Source: Sympetrum striolatum
Lineage: Eukaryota; Arthropoda; Insecta; Odonata; Libellulidae
Assembly: GCA_947579665.1 (NCBI GenBank)
Contig: OX388341.1
Location: 62,001-126,000 of the forward strand
Direction of reading: 5' to 3'
DNA length: 64,000 nucleotides
Shown piece after piece: positions 22,327 through 33,717 of this stretch (its first letter is position 1; each line of letters begins with the position of its first letter). Under the pieces are notes generated by a model. The model saw only the letters and a program-made list of their open reading frames with translations. It did not search any database and was not told the origin of the DNA. The position numbers were made by a program, and so were the translations under genes.

Positions 22327-24600
22327 TCTACTTAGTACTCGAGTGCTCAATGGAGACATGAATTTAAAACAAACCAAATGGTTGCAAGAATTATGATTTC
22401 GAATTAACATCCCTAACATCAAAGTCTTGGTGGCATTAATATTTCAATTTAATCTGATACACCTTCACGGGAGTAATATCTAGTTTATTCTCGCAGCACT
22501 TGAGATCTCAATGGAGATATAAATATAGAATAAAGCAGATGGCTGCTCCGTTTAAGATACATCCCGCTCAAAAACGCTCCTCAAAGGAAGGACTATTCTG
22601 AAAACAATCCCGTTCCGCATTCTTTAGCCCCGTGCATGTTTATTCAAGGGTGAATGAGAGAAGTTTTTCTAGCGGAGAAATCTTCCGACTCGAGAGATTT
22701 GAATGCGCTTCCGAAAGGCAAAAGATGTTACATTACGAGACGTTTTCGATTTAAAATATCGCGACGGGAACAAAGAAGTTTCCCTCGTTAAATTCTCCGC
22801 CGCTATGCCTTCCGAATCTGAGGAAAATCTGCGAGCTCTATTGAGACCTAGAAACGAGAATAAATGCCCCTTTTCGAATGGCATTCGACGGCATCTTATC
22901 ATAACTGCGAATTCGGATCGATGCTTGGGAAAAGTTCGAGAGAGACATTACGTAATAGAAGTGAAAATATGAGTATACTGGGGTGGGGAATGTTTTTGTT
23001 TAATCGATAGACTATACACTATTATGCCGGTTTATACATTACGATTTATCGTACAACTCCCGATCAGACAAATTGTACGACAAATCTTGTAATTTGCAAA
23101 CCCGGTATATTTGTGTATTGGACAATTTGGATAATGCTACTTGTAGTGCGTAGACAGGGCTTGGCTACGCTGGACCTGATTCGGCAAGGGATTGAATTAT
23201 TGACGCAGAAGTGATTCTACTTCCAAAAGATGAAACGGTAAGTTGGAACTTGTAAACCGGATTCTTCAAATTTATCGTCAAATATTCAATCTATAACCTC
23301 TCGCCGAATGCATTAAACCGTACTACTTCTCAAATCTCAATATTTAAACACAACCGCATCCTAGTAATTCTACCGATCCTTTGGCTAATCTATCAACTAT
23401 TTTAAAAGTTCATTATTTGAAAATGAATTTTGCTTTGCAATCCGATACACACCCAACCGCAACTTGAGCTTACGTGGGACTCGCAATAACCTTAGTGCGT
23501 TTGTAATGAAAATAGGACTTTCCCTTAGAGAGATCAACCAAACCAAATTGGAAAATACATTTAACAAAAGATAAGATTCGCGTTGACACCATAGAGATTG
23601 TTTGGACGATTTGCCTGACCAACTAGTTTGCACAAAAATCGTTTGGTTTGGCGATGATGGTGGCGATCTTTGGAGTGCAAATGAAAAAAAAAGGTTATCA
23701 ATCGAAATTGAATGCAGAAAAATGAGTTTATCCACGAGGTAAACTTGAAGCTAATATTTCCGTTGCGATTTCCGGTGTAGCATTATATCTAAAGTAAAAA
23801 ATGAGTTTGTAAAGCGAAATAATTTTAACAGTAAATAATTTACTTACCATTGTTTGTTCCAATGAGGGTAGAAAAGGCAGCTTTGGGCTGGATGAGGTTC
23901 CCCGTTTCTGAAACATACAATTTTCCACAAATAAGTAGATTATGTTTCCACGAATTTATATTATTTGAATTATATTTATTTATAGTTTCTATGTAAATTG
24001 ACACCTGTAAATGATATAGTTGATGTTTGAAATTGGTCAACCATCTATTAAAATGAATATATTAGAAAATTCAACTGTGTTCATACATTCTGTAATAATT
24101 TCGAAGACTTATTTTCATCCCACCACCATAAGAATTTGAAGTTATCGGGAATCCTTCCTCAAGAAATCTCTTTCATAATAGACGAGAAACGTGGGGTAAG
24201 ACGCCAAATTTATAAGTTCTTCTACTTGATTGGCGGATGTTAAGACCAATTAGGCTTATCTACCAGCTGACCGACCACCCATTCCGGCATTGAAAGCGAT
24301 TTACCATAGCTTTCAATGGAATGAAGGCTCTCGAGTCACTGTTCTAATGTATTCTCGAGGAATTCGACCAAAATCGTTCATTTTTCCCTCAGTTGTTATT
24401 TGTTGTGCGGAAGTGGAATGTGGGTGGGTTCTTTAAGCAAAGAAATACCGTTAGAGGGCTGGTTGAAGCGGTATCTTGAAGAGATGTAGGCAACGTTAAG
24501 ATTAAACTATGAGAAGTTATATAGATACATAAGAATCTAAGTTTTCGAAAGCGAAAGAATTTGTAAGTAGAGATTAATAAATTGAATAAACGAGGAGTTA
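22327..24600. other. no gene recognised
   Basis: A 90-codon plus-strand frame at 22,703-22,972 and several minus-strand frames at 23.4-24.6 kb have no recognisable motif. No repeat could be defined. The right side may belong to the terminal region of the Penelope-like element. Confidence 0.4.
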
Positions 24601-24682
24601 GCGTGCTAGTCTCACAAGGAAATTGCAACATGTATAAGTATAAATATAAACTGAAAACTTTGTAAATTCCACACTGAATTTA

Positions 24683-24724
24683 TTCGCGACCGGTTTCGTA
24701 ATTTGCATTACATCTTCAGGCGAA
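24683..24724 (-). ncRNA. type I hammerhead ribozyme core (Penelope-type)
   Basis: Minus strand, 5' to 3': stem I strand TTCGC, core CTGAAGA (fits CUGANGA), one unpaired U, stem II GTAAT-GCAA-ATTAC, core GAAA, a two-pair stem III (AC..GU with loop CG), cleavage site GUC, and stem I return strand GCGAA, which pairs perfectly. All invariant core positions are present. Minimal hammerheads with a tiny stem III are known in the terminal repeats of Penelope-like elements, and a Penelope RT lies 0.4-1.5 kb to the right, though on the opposite strand. Self-cleavage is inferred, not shown. Confidence 0.75.
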
Positions 24725-25079
24725 GGGAAAAATTTTTTCAAGGAATATGTAGGATGGTTGAGAGGAAGGGGAGGGGGTGGGTGCATCATGGGAATATTTT
24801 GCTTGGTAAGGAGAGGAGGGGTTAAAAAATAACTAACCCCTCAAAAGTGTGCCATACATAAGAGTCTCAAATCTCTCTTACGATTCCCGACAATATTAAC
24901 GACTTACTAGAATTGAAATTCTGCCCGCCAACTAAACTCAATCCAAACTCAGTGAAAATCTTGTTGTGGACTGTGAATTAGTGATCGCCACTCATTAAAA
25001 CACGTGTGCTGCGATTAAATAAGTAATTCTGTGAAGTGTTCCCCGAATCACCACATAAAATTACCGTGTGATATCCTAC

Positions 25080-26280
25080 AACAAAAAACTTCATATCTGA
25101 GAGTAGTCTTATATTAACGAAGGCTGATAAAGGCACTGTGATACAAGACAAGGAACTCTGTTTAGAGAAATTCTCCTCTTTTTTCGACGAGAATAATATA
25201 GAAACTATTCCGAAAGATCCTACTCCTAAATTTCACTCCTCCGCAAATAAATCCCTCATAGATAGTCCTTTGTTTTCTGAAAATACTTTCTTACGTCAAT
25301 GAACCCCCTCCCACCAAGGTTTCATGGATTGCCTAAGTTAGCTACGTAAAGAAACCCATCCAGTGAGACCAATAGTGTCTTCACCTACTCACAAATTAGC
25401 ATTTAAATAATTTAATCCGACAACAGACAAACTTTTACCCCAAATACGGTGTGAAGAACTCAGTCGAAATGGCAGCGGATTTAGTGAAAAAGTGTTCCCC
25501 AAGAATGCAATTTTAGTGAGCTTTGACGTGAAAAATCTTTTCACCTCAATACCTATCCAAGAGGCCATACCTTCCGTGGAATCTCACATTACCGCATTAA
25601 TAATGGACTCTAAAGCATAGAAGGAGTTAATTAATTCAATAAAAATCTGCCTAGAGCGGAATTTCTAAATTTTTGATAGTAAATTTTACCGCCAAAAAGA
25701 TGGCCTAGCTATGGGGCCTCCCTTGTCCCCTATCCTAGCAGATATCTTCATGAACAAAACAGAGGAAAAATTGTTTAATTCAGGTGAATCCTTATTAAAA
25801 CAGACTCTCTCCTGGAAAAGATATTTGGATGATATCTTTTCTTTTGGGGAGGTAGTCATAGACAATTGTGCAATTTCGGTAATAAATTCCTTCCACCCCA
25901 ATCTGGAGTTCACGATGGAGATAGATATGAACAGCAAAATCAACTATTTAGATAACTGCATAATCTCAAATGATGGAAGACCAACATTCGAAATATACCG
26001 AAAGCCGGAATATACGGACCAAATTATCCACAATTCCTCCTCTCACCACTACAACCACAAGCATGCGGGGCTGCATTCAATGCTCCATCGCTAATTGACC
26101 ATTTCCCAAGAGGAGTTTACAAAAGAACTCAACGTCATAAAAAACATGGCCAACCACGGTCCTCGTGGAAAAGCTCCTCAAAAAGAAACAAAGGAAACTG
26201 GCCGTCGAGAAGATTTCCCCACTGACAAGACGCCCGTTGCCAGGCGAAGAATGCTCCTTCTAGGGAAAGTGTCACACCAG
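25080..26280 (+). pseudogene. Penelope-like element reverse transcriptase, broken
   Basis: The frame, with stops, reads LILTKADKGTVIQDKELCLE near 25,108, HPVRPIVSSPTHKLA, NAILVSFDVKNLFTSIPIQE (RT motif A), FYRQKDGLAMGPPLSPILAD (motif B), and KRYLDDIFSFG (motif C, YLDD), then FHPNLEFTMEIDMNSKINYL and FEIYRKPEYTDQIIHNSS. This order and the ADKG and GLAMGPPLSP motifs are diagnostic of Penelope-like elements. At least four in-frame stops occur (for example at 25,301-25,303 and 26,092-26,094). No GIY-YIG endonuclease is seen; the 3' part is replaced by the adjoining CR1-like element near 26.29 kb. Confidence 0.85.
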
Positions 26281-26287
26281 CTGGGCA

Positions 26288-28311
26288 ATGTTTTCCCCGA
26301 AAACATTAGACCAGCATTTCGATCCCCGAACAATTCCCCCCGATTTTTTCCGCTTCTTGGGTGCAAATACAGTAAATGATAGTTGGATAGAGTTTCTCCG
26401 GATAATCAAAGAAGGTTTAATTAAATTTGTTCCTACTAAGAGCGTGCGTGAGCGTAAAGAGCCACGGTGGACGAAACCTAAATTACGAGTCTTACATAGG
26501 AAGCAAAGAGTCATTCACTCGCGATGGAGAAAACTCAAAGCATGCGGAACGAACCATGAGCTCGAAGAACAAAACTATAGAGAAGTGCGAAAGTAAGTTA
26601 AGGAAGAAGCGCGAAAAGAATACCAGGAATACAGATCTCGAACCCTATTAGAATCATTAGGTGGCGATCAGAAAGAATTTTGGTCATACGTGCGTGAGAA
26701 CCGTGGAGGTCAGTTTTCTGTGCCTAGCCTCATAAGCGCAGAGGGAATTACCGTAAATAAATCAGAAGATAAAGCTAACTTACTTAACAGGCACTACCAG
26801 AAATGCTTCACTGTAGACAATGGTCAAGTTAAGGATTTTACCTCGCGCATTGATTCAGAGATGTGTCCCATCGAGATATCGGTTGATGGAATTGGAAAAT
26901 TATTGCAAGATATTGATAGGAAAAATGCGCCGGAACGCGAAGGTATTCCCGCTGTTGTAATAAAAACTTTAGCCGATGAAATTGCTCCGCTTCTACAGGT
27001 TTTCTATCAGAAATCATTGGATGAGGGAACCGTCCCAATGTCGTGGAAAAAAGCTAATGTCACTCCGGTGCCTAAGAAAGGGCGTGCGTCAAAACCAGAT
27101 GATGAAGGCCTATTTCATTAACTTCAATTTTTTGCAAAATAATGGTGCATATTAAAGCGAGCTCTATCATGCGCTTTCTTTCCGAAAAGGGAGCAATCAG
27201 TCAGAGCCAGCACGGATTCCGTAAAGGTAGGTCTTGTGAGACCCAGTTAGCGCTTTTTATGAATGATGTATCTAAAGCAGCAGACGGCGGTGTTAGATCA
27301 GACGCAGTTTTCCTAGATTTCAGGAAAGCTTTCGACACAGTTTCTCATGAAAAGCTTATCCAAAAGCTGAGTGCCTACGCGATCGACGAAAAAGTTATCA
27401 GATGGACCAAATCTTTTCTAGAAAACAGATCTCAGCGAGTTGCGTTAGATGGAGTTTTATCCGAAGAAATAAGTATCTCATCAGGAGTCCCACAGGGAAG
27501 TGTTCTTGGTCCAATCTTATTTCTAATTTACATTAACGACCTCGTAGATAACGTAAAGAGTAAGGTTAGATTATTTGCCGATGATACCCTGATATACAGA
27601 GAGATTTTGACAGAAAACGATTGTAATGTGCTTTAAGACGACCTGGACGTAATATCAGGATGGTGTAAAGATTGGCAGCTGGATTTAAATATAAATAAAT
27701 GCGTTGCCATGAGTTTTACGCGCTCCACAAACATAATTCCCGAGCAGTACCAAATCTCAGGTCATCCATTAGAGTTAGTGCACGACAACAAATACCTAGG
27801 AGTCACGTTTCGCAGTAACTTATCTTTTAAAGAACATATTCGAGATGCGATAGGAAAAGCGAATAGAATGCAAAGATTATCTGGTAGAACGTTGAGAGGA
27901 TGCTCATCGAGAGTCAAAGAAATAGCTTACTTTTCTCTTATTCGTCCGAGTCTTGAATACTGCTGTGCGGTTTGGGACCCACACGAAGTAGGTTTAGTCT
28001 CAGATTTAGAGATGGTCCAGCTTAGAGCAGCCCGATTTGTTTGCGGGGATTTCAGGTTTAATAGCAGCGTTACGACAATGATAGAGTCCCTCAGTTGGAA
28101 TTCACTACAGATGAGAAGATCTGAATATCGTCGTAAACTTTTCGGAAAGTTCAATCGTTCAGAATTTATAGACGAAGTAAGTGAAATGTTAGTGCCAGTA
28201 AGGAGCGATCTCCGAGAGGCATCGATGGAGCGTTATAGGGAAGTAATCGCAGGGACGGATAATTACTTTTGGTCGTTTTTCCCCCAAGCTATTAGAGATG
28301 CTAATAGGTAG
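26288..28311 (+). pseudogene. second CR1-like reverse transcriptase, broken
   Basis: The connector SRWRKLKACG and KEFWSYVRENRGG lead into RT blocks EGIPAVVIKTLADEIAPLLQ, ANVTPVPKKG, QHGFRKGRSCETQLALFMND, DAVFLDFRKAFDTVSHEKLI, SGVPQGSVLGPILFLIYIND, and the catalytic FADD in VRLFADDTLIYREI. These are followed by WCKDWQLDLNINKCVAMSF and the tail FFPQAIRDANR. It is disabled by a stop at 26,594-26,596, a frameshift between about 27,090 and 27,140 and a TAA at 27,634-27,636. It is related to, but clearly distinct from, the RT at 20.6-22.2 kb. The 5' end is truncated against Penelope sequence. Confidence 0.85.
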
Positions 28312-28338
28312 GAATGAATAATGGTGGTGTATTACACC

Positions 28339-28369
28339 CCCTGCCATACGCCTCTGGCGGCTCGCAGGG
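28339..28369 (+). promoter_or_regulatory. 3'-UTR hairpin of the second CR1-like family
   Basis: CCCTGC pairs with GCAGGG (outer stem) and CGCC with GGCG (inner stem) around a TCT loop. It is the same architecture as at 22,269-22,300 with a different loop. The copy at 32,036-32,066 is from the tandem duplication. It is followed by a TATATATCTAAATCTAA tail. Confidence 0.6.
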
Positions 28370-28384
28370 TATATATCTAAATCT

Positions 28385-28935
28385 AATGACAGTATAATCG
28401 GTATTTTAGAGTAACTCTAAACAAATAATCTAAAATGGAGTGCCCACATCCGAAATAATATATGTGGAAGAGCACTTGAGAAACTCCGTTAAGAGAATAG
28501 GAGATTAAGTTCGCGATGTTACTTAGCGTTAGTTAGGCCTCACCTTTTGAGTGTAATGTCGTATTCGGGATTTAGAAAAAGTACAACGAAAGGCAAAGAA
28601 TTGCTGCGATAAAACAGAGTGTGTTACTCAGATGATACAGGGAATCATAATAGAAGACAAATTCAAAGGATAAATTTATTAAATAAGTTCAGAGAAATTA
28701 CGTTCTTAATAGTTATAACCCTGTTATATGTTCTGATACTACGAGATAGATTAGGGAAAAAGATGCTGGAACGAATCGTATCAAAAATTCATTTTTTCCG
28801 CGAAGTATACGCGAAAGCAACCGTTAGGGGAAAATTGAGTCAAGGTGCCTGCACCCCCTTCCACACGCCGAAAGGCGGCTTGCAGAGTTCTTACATAGAC
28901 GTAGACAAACATGTTTCGCTAGAGCGAATACTTTG
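28385..28935 (+). pseudogene. decayed 3' portion of another CR1-like element
   Basis: Traces of the RT C-terminus survive (AAATGGAGTGCCCACAT; LEKVQRKAKNCCDKTECVTQ; INLLNKFREITF), with many stops and frameshifts. The 3' UTR hairpin motif CACACGCCGAAAGGCGGCTT is present at about 28,861-28,880, then a TACATAGACGTAGAC tail. It is closer to the 20.6-22.2 kb family than to its immediate neighbour. Confidence 0.65.
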
Positions 28936-29725
28936 CTAGTTTTTCTCAGAAACACTTTTATTTAGACGCAGTTTCCGATACCTGCTATAGTTTTTCCAGA
29001 ATAACTTCGTTAATAAGTAATTTAGGTATATACAATTGCACACAAAAGTTGTAGGTTATCTAATAAGCTACAACTTTTATACGAAACATTTTTCGCTGGC
29101 GCGAATATTTCGCGAGATATTCGCAACAAAAGTCTTCACTTCTCGTCCAAGTTAGTCTTTGTGGCTTTTTTATAATACACCAGGAAGCGGCTCGTAATAG
29201 AAAATCCCCGATTATCTACGACCTTTCGATAATTGCACCTCGAGATATCTTTCCTCGAAATCGCTCCCCCGCTCGATATATCTCGCAATTACCTTCCGAT
29301 CGAGAAAATTAGCCTTTTTTTACGCTACTAGGAGATTGGGCTGTAAGGACGCCATCTGAGCGTCATTACGTCGAATTAAAGCTCGTTGGGATCGACGCCA
29401 TTTCGTCTTTCGCGTATAAAGTCAATTTCCTCCTTCACTTCCACGAAAAAAGTCGTTTTTTTAAATGGGAATTGGGATTCTTTTTAAAATTGATTGAGGA
29501 ACGATTTTTCCCGTAGGTTGTTAAGGGGTCTACTTCTTTAATGACAGCGGAGTCGTCGCTAAGATACGTTCAACGAAGTTAGTATTAAATTTTTTAACGA
29601 AATTACGAAAAACTGTTAAGGACTTCGGATAGTATTTCCTTAAGAATCTCGAGAAATATATCTTTTGGTGAGAAATGTTGTCTATGATAGTTGTAGACAA
29701 TTTAATTAACTTTAACTCTTGTTGA
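28936..29725. other. no gene; interspersed repeat-like sequence
   Basis: 28,990-29,100 contains GGTATATACAATTGCACAC and a short inverted pair (AAAGTTGTAG / CTACAACTTT) resembling parts of the 317-bp repeat family. 29,150-29,480 has no recognisable content. The same sequence recurs at 32,633-33,422. Confidence 0.4.
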
Positions 29726-30020
29726 CAGGGCCGATTAAGGGCAGGGCCGACGGGGCCGCGGCCCCCACATTTTGGGGGCCCCCACAAAAAATGCGAACAA
29801 ATAGGTTTTTTAATTTTTCAAGGATTTAAGTTGACAAAAAGTGATTCGAAATGCTGGCTAACTGACTTCTCCGCTGTATTAGATGGCTAAGTTAAAATTG
29901 TGATAATAAATAAATAAAATTAATTGAAGACATAATCTTACTGTATAATGTTATTAATTTGTGACCGCAAAAGGGCACATTGATCGGCCCTGGGGCCCCA
30001 GCATTCTTAATCCGGCCCTG
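29726..30020. mobile_element. hAT-type MITE, 295 bp
   Basis: The ends CAGGGCCGATTAAGGG and (inverted) CAGGGCCGGATTAAGAATGC are classic hAT-like TIRs, with GGGGCC-rich subterminal sequence on both sides. The flanking octamers are CTTGTTGA (29,718-29,725) and GTTGTTGA (30,021-30,028), a 7/8 match consistent with the 8-bp hAT target duplication. There is no transposase inside, so it is non-autonomous. Confidence 0.85.
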
Positions 30021-31138
30021 GTTGTTGACATTAGAATAAAGGGTGTCCCAAGAAGCAGTGATAGTCGACACCTCACTTTGTAGGGTGCCCGCTTATTACT
30101 CGTTTTAGAGATACGATTTGTTATTCGTACGTTTTTAAAAGACCGTGACTTTCAAGACAGTTTTCCCCATGGCAACGTAAATAATTAAGATGCTGAGTTA
30201 ATTTATTTTCTCTGGAATAAGTGAATAGTTGTTTTAATCAACGCAGAGACAATTGTCGTCACAGCTGCTTCTGAAAACTGTGACCACACGAATCTGATCA
30301 AAATCTTCGAGGCCAATTTAAAAAAAAAGTAACGCAAAAATAAACGGTAAAATTTCACTTTCGTGGGGTTTGGGTTTTATTTTTTTTGTTACTAAAAATA
30401 CCCCGTTTTCGATGATTTTTTCAGGGAAGACACTTGAAATATTGCGGCATATTATGCAATTTAAAGTGTTCAAAAATCTTAGATAGTTACCCAGAAACAA
30501 CGATTTTAGTGACCGAGGTACAGGAATGGCCTCCGGAAAGCTTGTTTCGACGGTTAATTCGTTCACTTTGACGCCAGATGTCACGCCGATGGGCGAGTTT
30601 CACATCTCAAAAACAGTGAAATATTCCCAGAATGCAACGGTAATTCCTGCGGTAAGAATGAACAGGGGTGGTGGTTTTGAAGGAAAATAACCCGTAAATT
30701 AATCAAAATATGACATATTATAATGAAAAATAGTATAAAAAAGCAGGATTAAGATACAATAAAGAGTAATAATGCATGGAATAATTGAATAATTAAAATG
30801 AGGCAGTTAAGGATGACTTTTGTTAAAGGTGGATGGGTTGAGTCGGGGGTTCGATGTCTTTTTAAGTAAAAATACGGGTTTTGTCGCAAATGTTGCCTTG
30901 CGTTAAGAAAAAGATAGTCACCCTCTCGTTCGGATCGCAAGCTATAGTTGGTTTGCAAGCTAAATTAGTACCCAAGGTCCTTTAACACAAATATGAATTC
31001 TGATATAATAATATATATGAACGATGTAGAAATGATTGAAAAAATTATAAAATCTGACTCTAAAATTAAAAGTTAACGAATTAAAGGCGTTTATACGAAA
31101 TACCCGTAACGGAGAAAACGAAAAAATAAGCAAATCAG
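30021..31138. other. no gene recognised
   Basis: Short minus-strand frames (69-88 codons) have no motif. Repeated in the duplication at 33,718-34,835. Confidence 0.45.
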
Positions 31139-31862
31139 ACAAAATTAACCTCACTCCCCCCACCCTTTTTGCTGAAAAAAGCCCACAATGGAGTAGAAAA
31201 TTACGAAAAAACAAGCAAATCAGTCAATATTTACCTCACTCCCCCCACCCTTTTTTGCTCAAAAAAGCCCTCAATCGAGTTGAAAATTACGAAAAAATAA
31301 GCAAATCTGACAAATTTTACCTCACTCCCCCACCCCTTTTTGGTTAAAAAACTCCGAAATCGAGTTGAAAATTACGCAAAAACAATCAAATCAGACCAAA
31401 TTTACCTCACTCCCCCCACCCTTTTTGCTCAAAAAAGCCCACAATCGATTTGAAAATTACGAAAAAACAAGCAAATCTGACAAATTTTACCTCACTCCCC
31501 CACCCCTTTTTGGTTAAAAAAGTCCGATATCGAGTTGAAAATTACGCAAAAACAATCAAATCAGACCGAATTTACCTCACTCCCCCCACCCTTTTTGCTC
31601 AAAAAAGCCCGCAATCGAGTTAAAAATTACGAAAAAACAAGCAAATCTGACAAATTTTACCTCACTCCCCCACCCCTTTTTGGTTAAAAAATTCCGAAAT
31701 CGAGTTGAAAATTACGCAAAAACAATCAAATCAGACCGAATTTACCTCACTCCCCCCACCCTTTTTGCTCAAAAAAGCCCACAATCGAGTTGAAAATTAC
31801 GAAAAAACAAGCAAATCTGACAAATTTTACCTCACTCCCCCACCCCTTTTTGGTTAAAAAAG
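31139..31862 (+). repeat. 85-bp satellite, alternating A/B monomers (copy A)
   Basis: Two monomer types alternate: A with CTCACTCCCCCCACCCTTTT + GCTCAAAAAAGCCC, and B with CTCACTCCCCCACCCC + TTTTTGGTTAAAAAA. Each is ~85 bp, giving a ~170-bp dimer. The conserved box occurs at about 31,147, 31,233, 31,319, 31,405, 31,490, 31,575, 31,660, 31,746 and 31,831. The B-type end provides the duplication breakpoint. Confidence 0.92.
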
Positions 31863-31874
31863 GGGTGGGGGAGT
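31834..31874. repeat. perfect palindrome at the duplication junction
   Basis: The arm at 31,834-31,851 (ACTCCCCCACCCCTTTTT) pairs with 31,857-31,874 (AAAAAGGGGTGGGGGAGT) around a GGTTA loop. The 12 bp at 31,863-31,874 belong to neither duplicate; they are the reverse complement of the satellite sequence just upstream, which points to foldback-templated synthesis. Confidence 0.9.
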
Positions 31875-32008
31875 TAAGTGAAATGTTAGTGCCAGTAAGG
31901 AGCGATCTCCGAGAGGCATCGATGGAGCGTTATAGGGAAGTAATCGCAGGGACGGATAATTACTTTTGGTCGTTTTTCCCCCAAGCTATTAGAGATGCTA
32001 ATAGGTAG
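31875..32008 (+). pseudogene. CR1-like RT C-terminal stub (duplicated)
   Basis: Duplicate of 28,178-28,311: SEMLVPVRSDLREASMERYR then EVIAGTDNYFWSFFPQAIRD. Upstream it fuses to satellite sequence, giving a chance 72-codon frame from 31,790. Not a gene. Confidence 0.85.
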
Positions 32009-32081
32009 GAATGAATAATGGTGGTGTATTACACCCCCTGCCATACGCCTCTGGCGGCTCGCAGGGTATATATCTAAATCT

Positions 32082-32632
32082 AATGACAGTATAATCGGTA
32101 TTTTAGAGTAACTCTAAACAAATAATCTAAAATGGAGTGCCCACATCCGAAATAATATATGTGGAAGAGCACTTGAGAAACTCCGTTAAGAGAATAGGAG
32201 ATTAAGTTCGCGATGTTACTTAGCGTTAGTTAGGCCTCACCTTTTGAGTGTAATGTCGTATTCGGGATTTAGAAAAAGTACAACGAAAGGCAAAGAATTG
32301 CTGCGATAAAACAGAGTGTGTTACTCAGATGATACAGGGAATCATAATAGAAGACAAATTCAAAGGATAAATTTATTAAATAAGTTCAGAGAAATTACGT
32401 TCTTAATAGTTATAACCCTGTTATATGTTCTGATACTACGAGATAGATTAGGGAAAAAGATGCTGGAACGAATCGTATCAAAAATTCATTTTTTCCGCGA
32501 AGTATACGCGAAAGCAACCGTTAGGGGAAAATTGAGTCAAGGTGCCTGCACCCCCTTCCACACGCCGAAAGGCGGCTTGCAGAGTTCTTACATAGACGTA
32601 GACAAACATGTTTCGCTAGAGCGAATACTTTG
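32082..32632 (+). pseudogene. decayed CR1-like 3' portion (duplicate of 28,385-28,935)
   Basis: Identical to the upstream copy as far as compared, including stops and the terminal hairpin. Confidence 0.65.
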
Positions 32633-33422
32633 CTAGTTTTTCTCAGAAACACTTTTATTTAGACGCAGTTTCCGATACCTGCTATAGTTTTTCCAGAATA
32701 ACTTCGTTAATAAGTAATTTAGGTATATACAATTGCACACAAAAGTTGTAGGTTATCTAATAAGCTACAACTTTTATACGAAACATTTTTCGCTGGCGCG
32801 AATATTTCGCGAGATATTCGCAACAAAAGTCTTCACTTCTCGTCCAAGTTAGTCTTTGTGGCTTTTTTATAATACACCAGGAAGCGGCTCGTAATAGAAA
32901 ATCCCCGATTATCTACGACCTTTCGATAATTGCACCTCGAGATATCTTTCCTCGAAATCGCTCCCCCGCTCGATATATCTCGCAATTACCTTCCGATCGA
33001 GAAAATTAGCCTTTTTTTACGCTACTAGGAGATTGGGCTGTAAGGACGCCATCTGAGCGTCATTACGTCGAATTAAAGCTCGTTGGGATCGACGCCATTT
33101 CGTCTTTCGCGTATAAAGTCAATTTCCTCCTTCACTTCCACGAAAAAAGTCGTTTTTTTAAATGGGAATTGGGATTCTTTTTAAAATTGATTGAGGAACG
33201 ATTTTTCCCGTAGGTTGTTAAGGGGTCTACTTCTTTAATGACAGCGGAGTCGTCGCTAAGATACGTTCAACGAAGTTAGTATTAAATTTTTTAACGAAAT
33301 TACGAAAAACTGTTAAGGACTTCGGATAGTATTTCCTTAAGAATCTCGAGAAATATATCTTTTGGTGAGAAATGTTGTCTATGATAGTTGTAGACAATTT
33401 AATTAACTTTAACTCTTGTTGA

Positions 33423-33717
33423 CAGGGCCGATTAAGGGCAGGGCCGACGGGGCCGCGGCCCCCACATTTTGGGGGCCCCCACAAAAAATGCGAACAAATA
33501 GGTTTTTTAATTTTTCAAGGATTTAAGTTGACAAAAAGTGATTCGAAATGCTGGCTAACTGACTTCTCCGCTGTATTAGATGGCTAAGTTAAAATTGTGA
33601 TAATAAATAAATAAAATTAATTGAAGACATAATCTTACTGTATAATGTTATTAATTTGTGACCGCAAAAGGGCACATTGATCGGCCCTGGGGCCCCAGCA
33701 TTCTTAATCCGGCCCTG
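33423..33717. mobile_element. hAT-type MITE (duplicate copy)
   Basis: Exact duplicate of 29,726-30,020, with the same flanking octamers. It arose by the segmental duplication, not by a second transposition. Confidence 0.85.

Larger units (their letters stand above)
28178..31862 (+). repeat. tandem segmental duplication, copy A (3,685 bp)
   Basis: It is repeated in direct orientation at 31,875-35,559 with a constant offset of 3,697 bp. Every long stretch I compared, including five frames and the MITE, is identical. It starts inside the CR1-like RT frame and ends inside the 85-bp satellite. Confidence 0.95.

Noticed and set aside
22703..22972. 90-codon plus-strand frame of fairly normal composition
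   Set aside because: No recognisable domain; overlaps an equally long minus-strand frame, so no strand preference can be argued.
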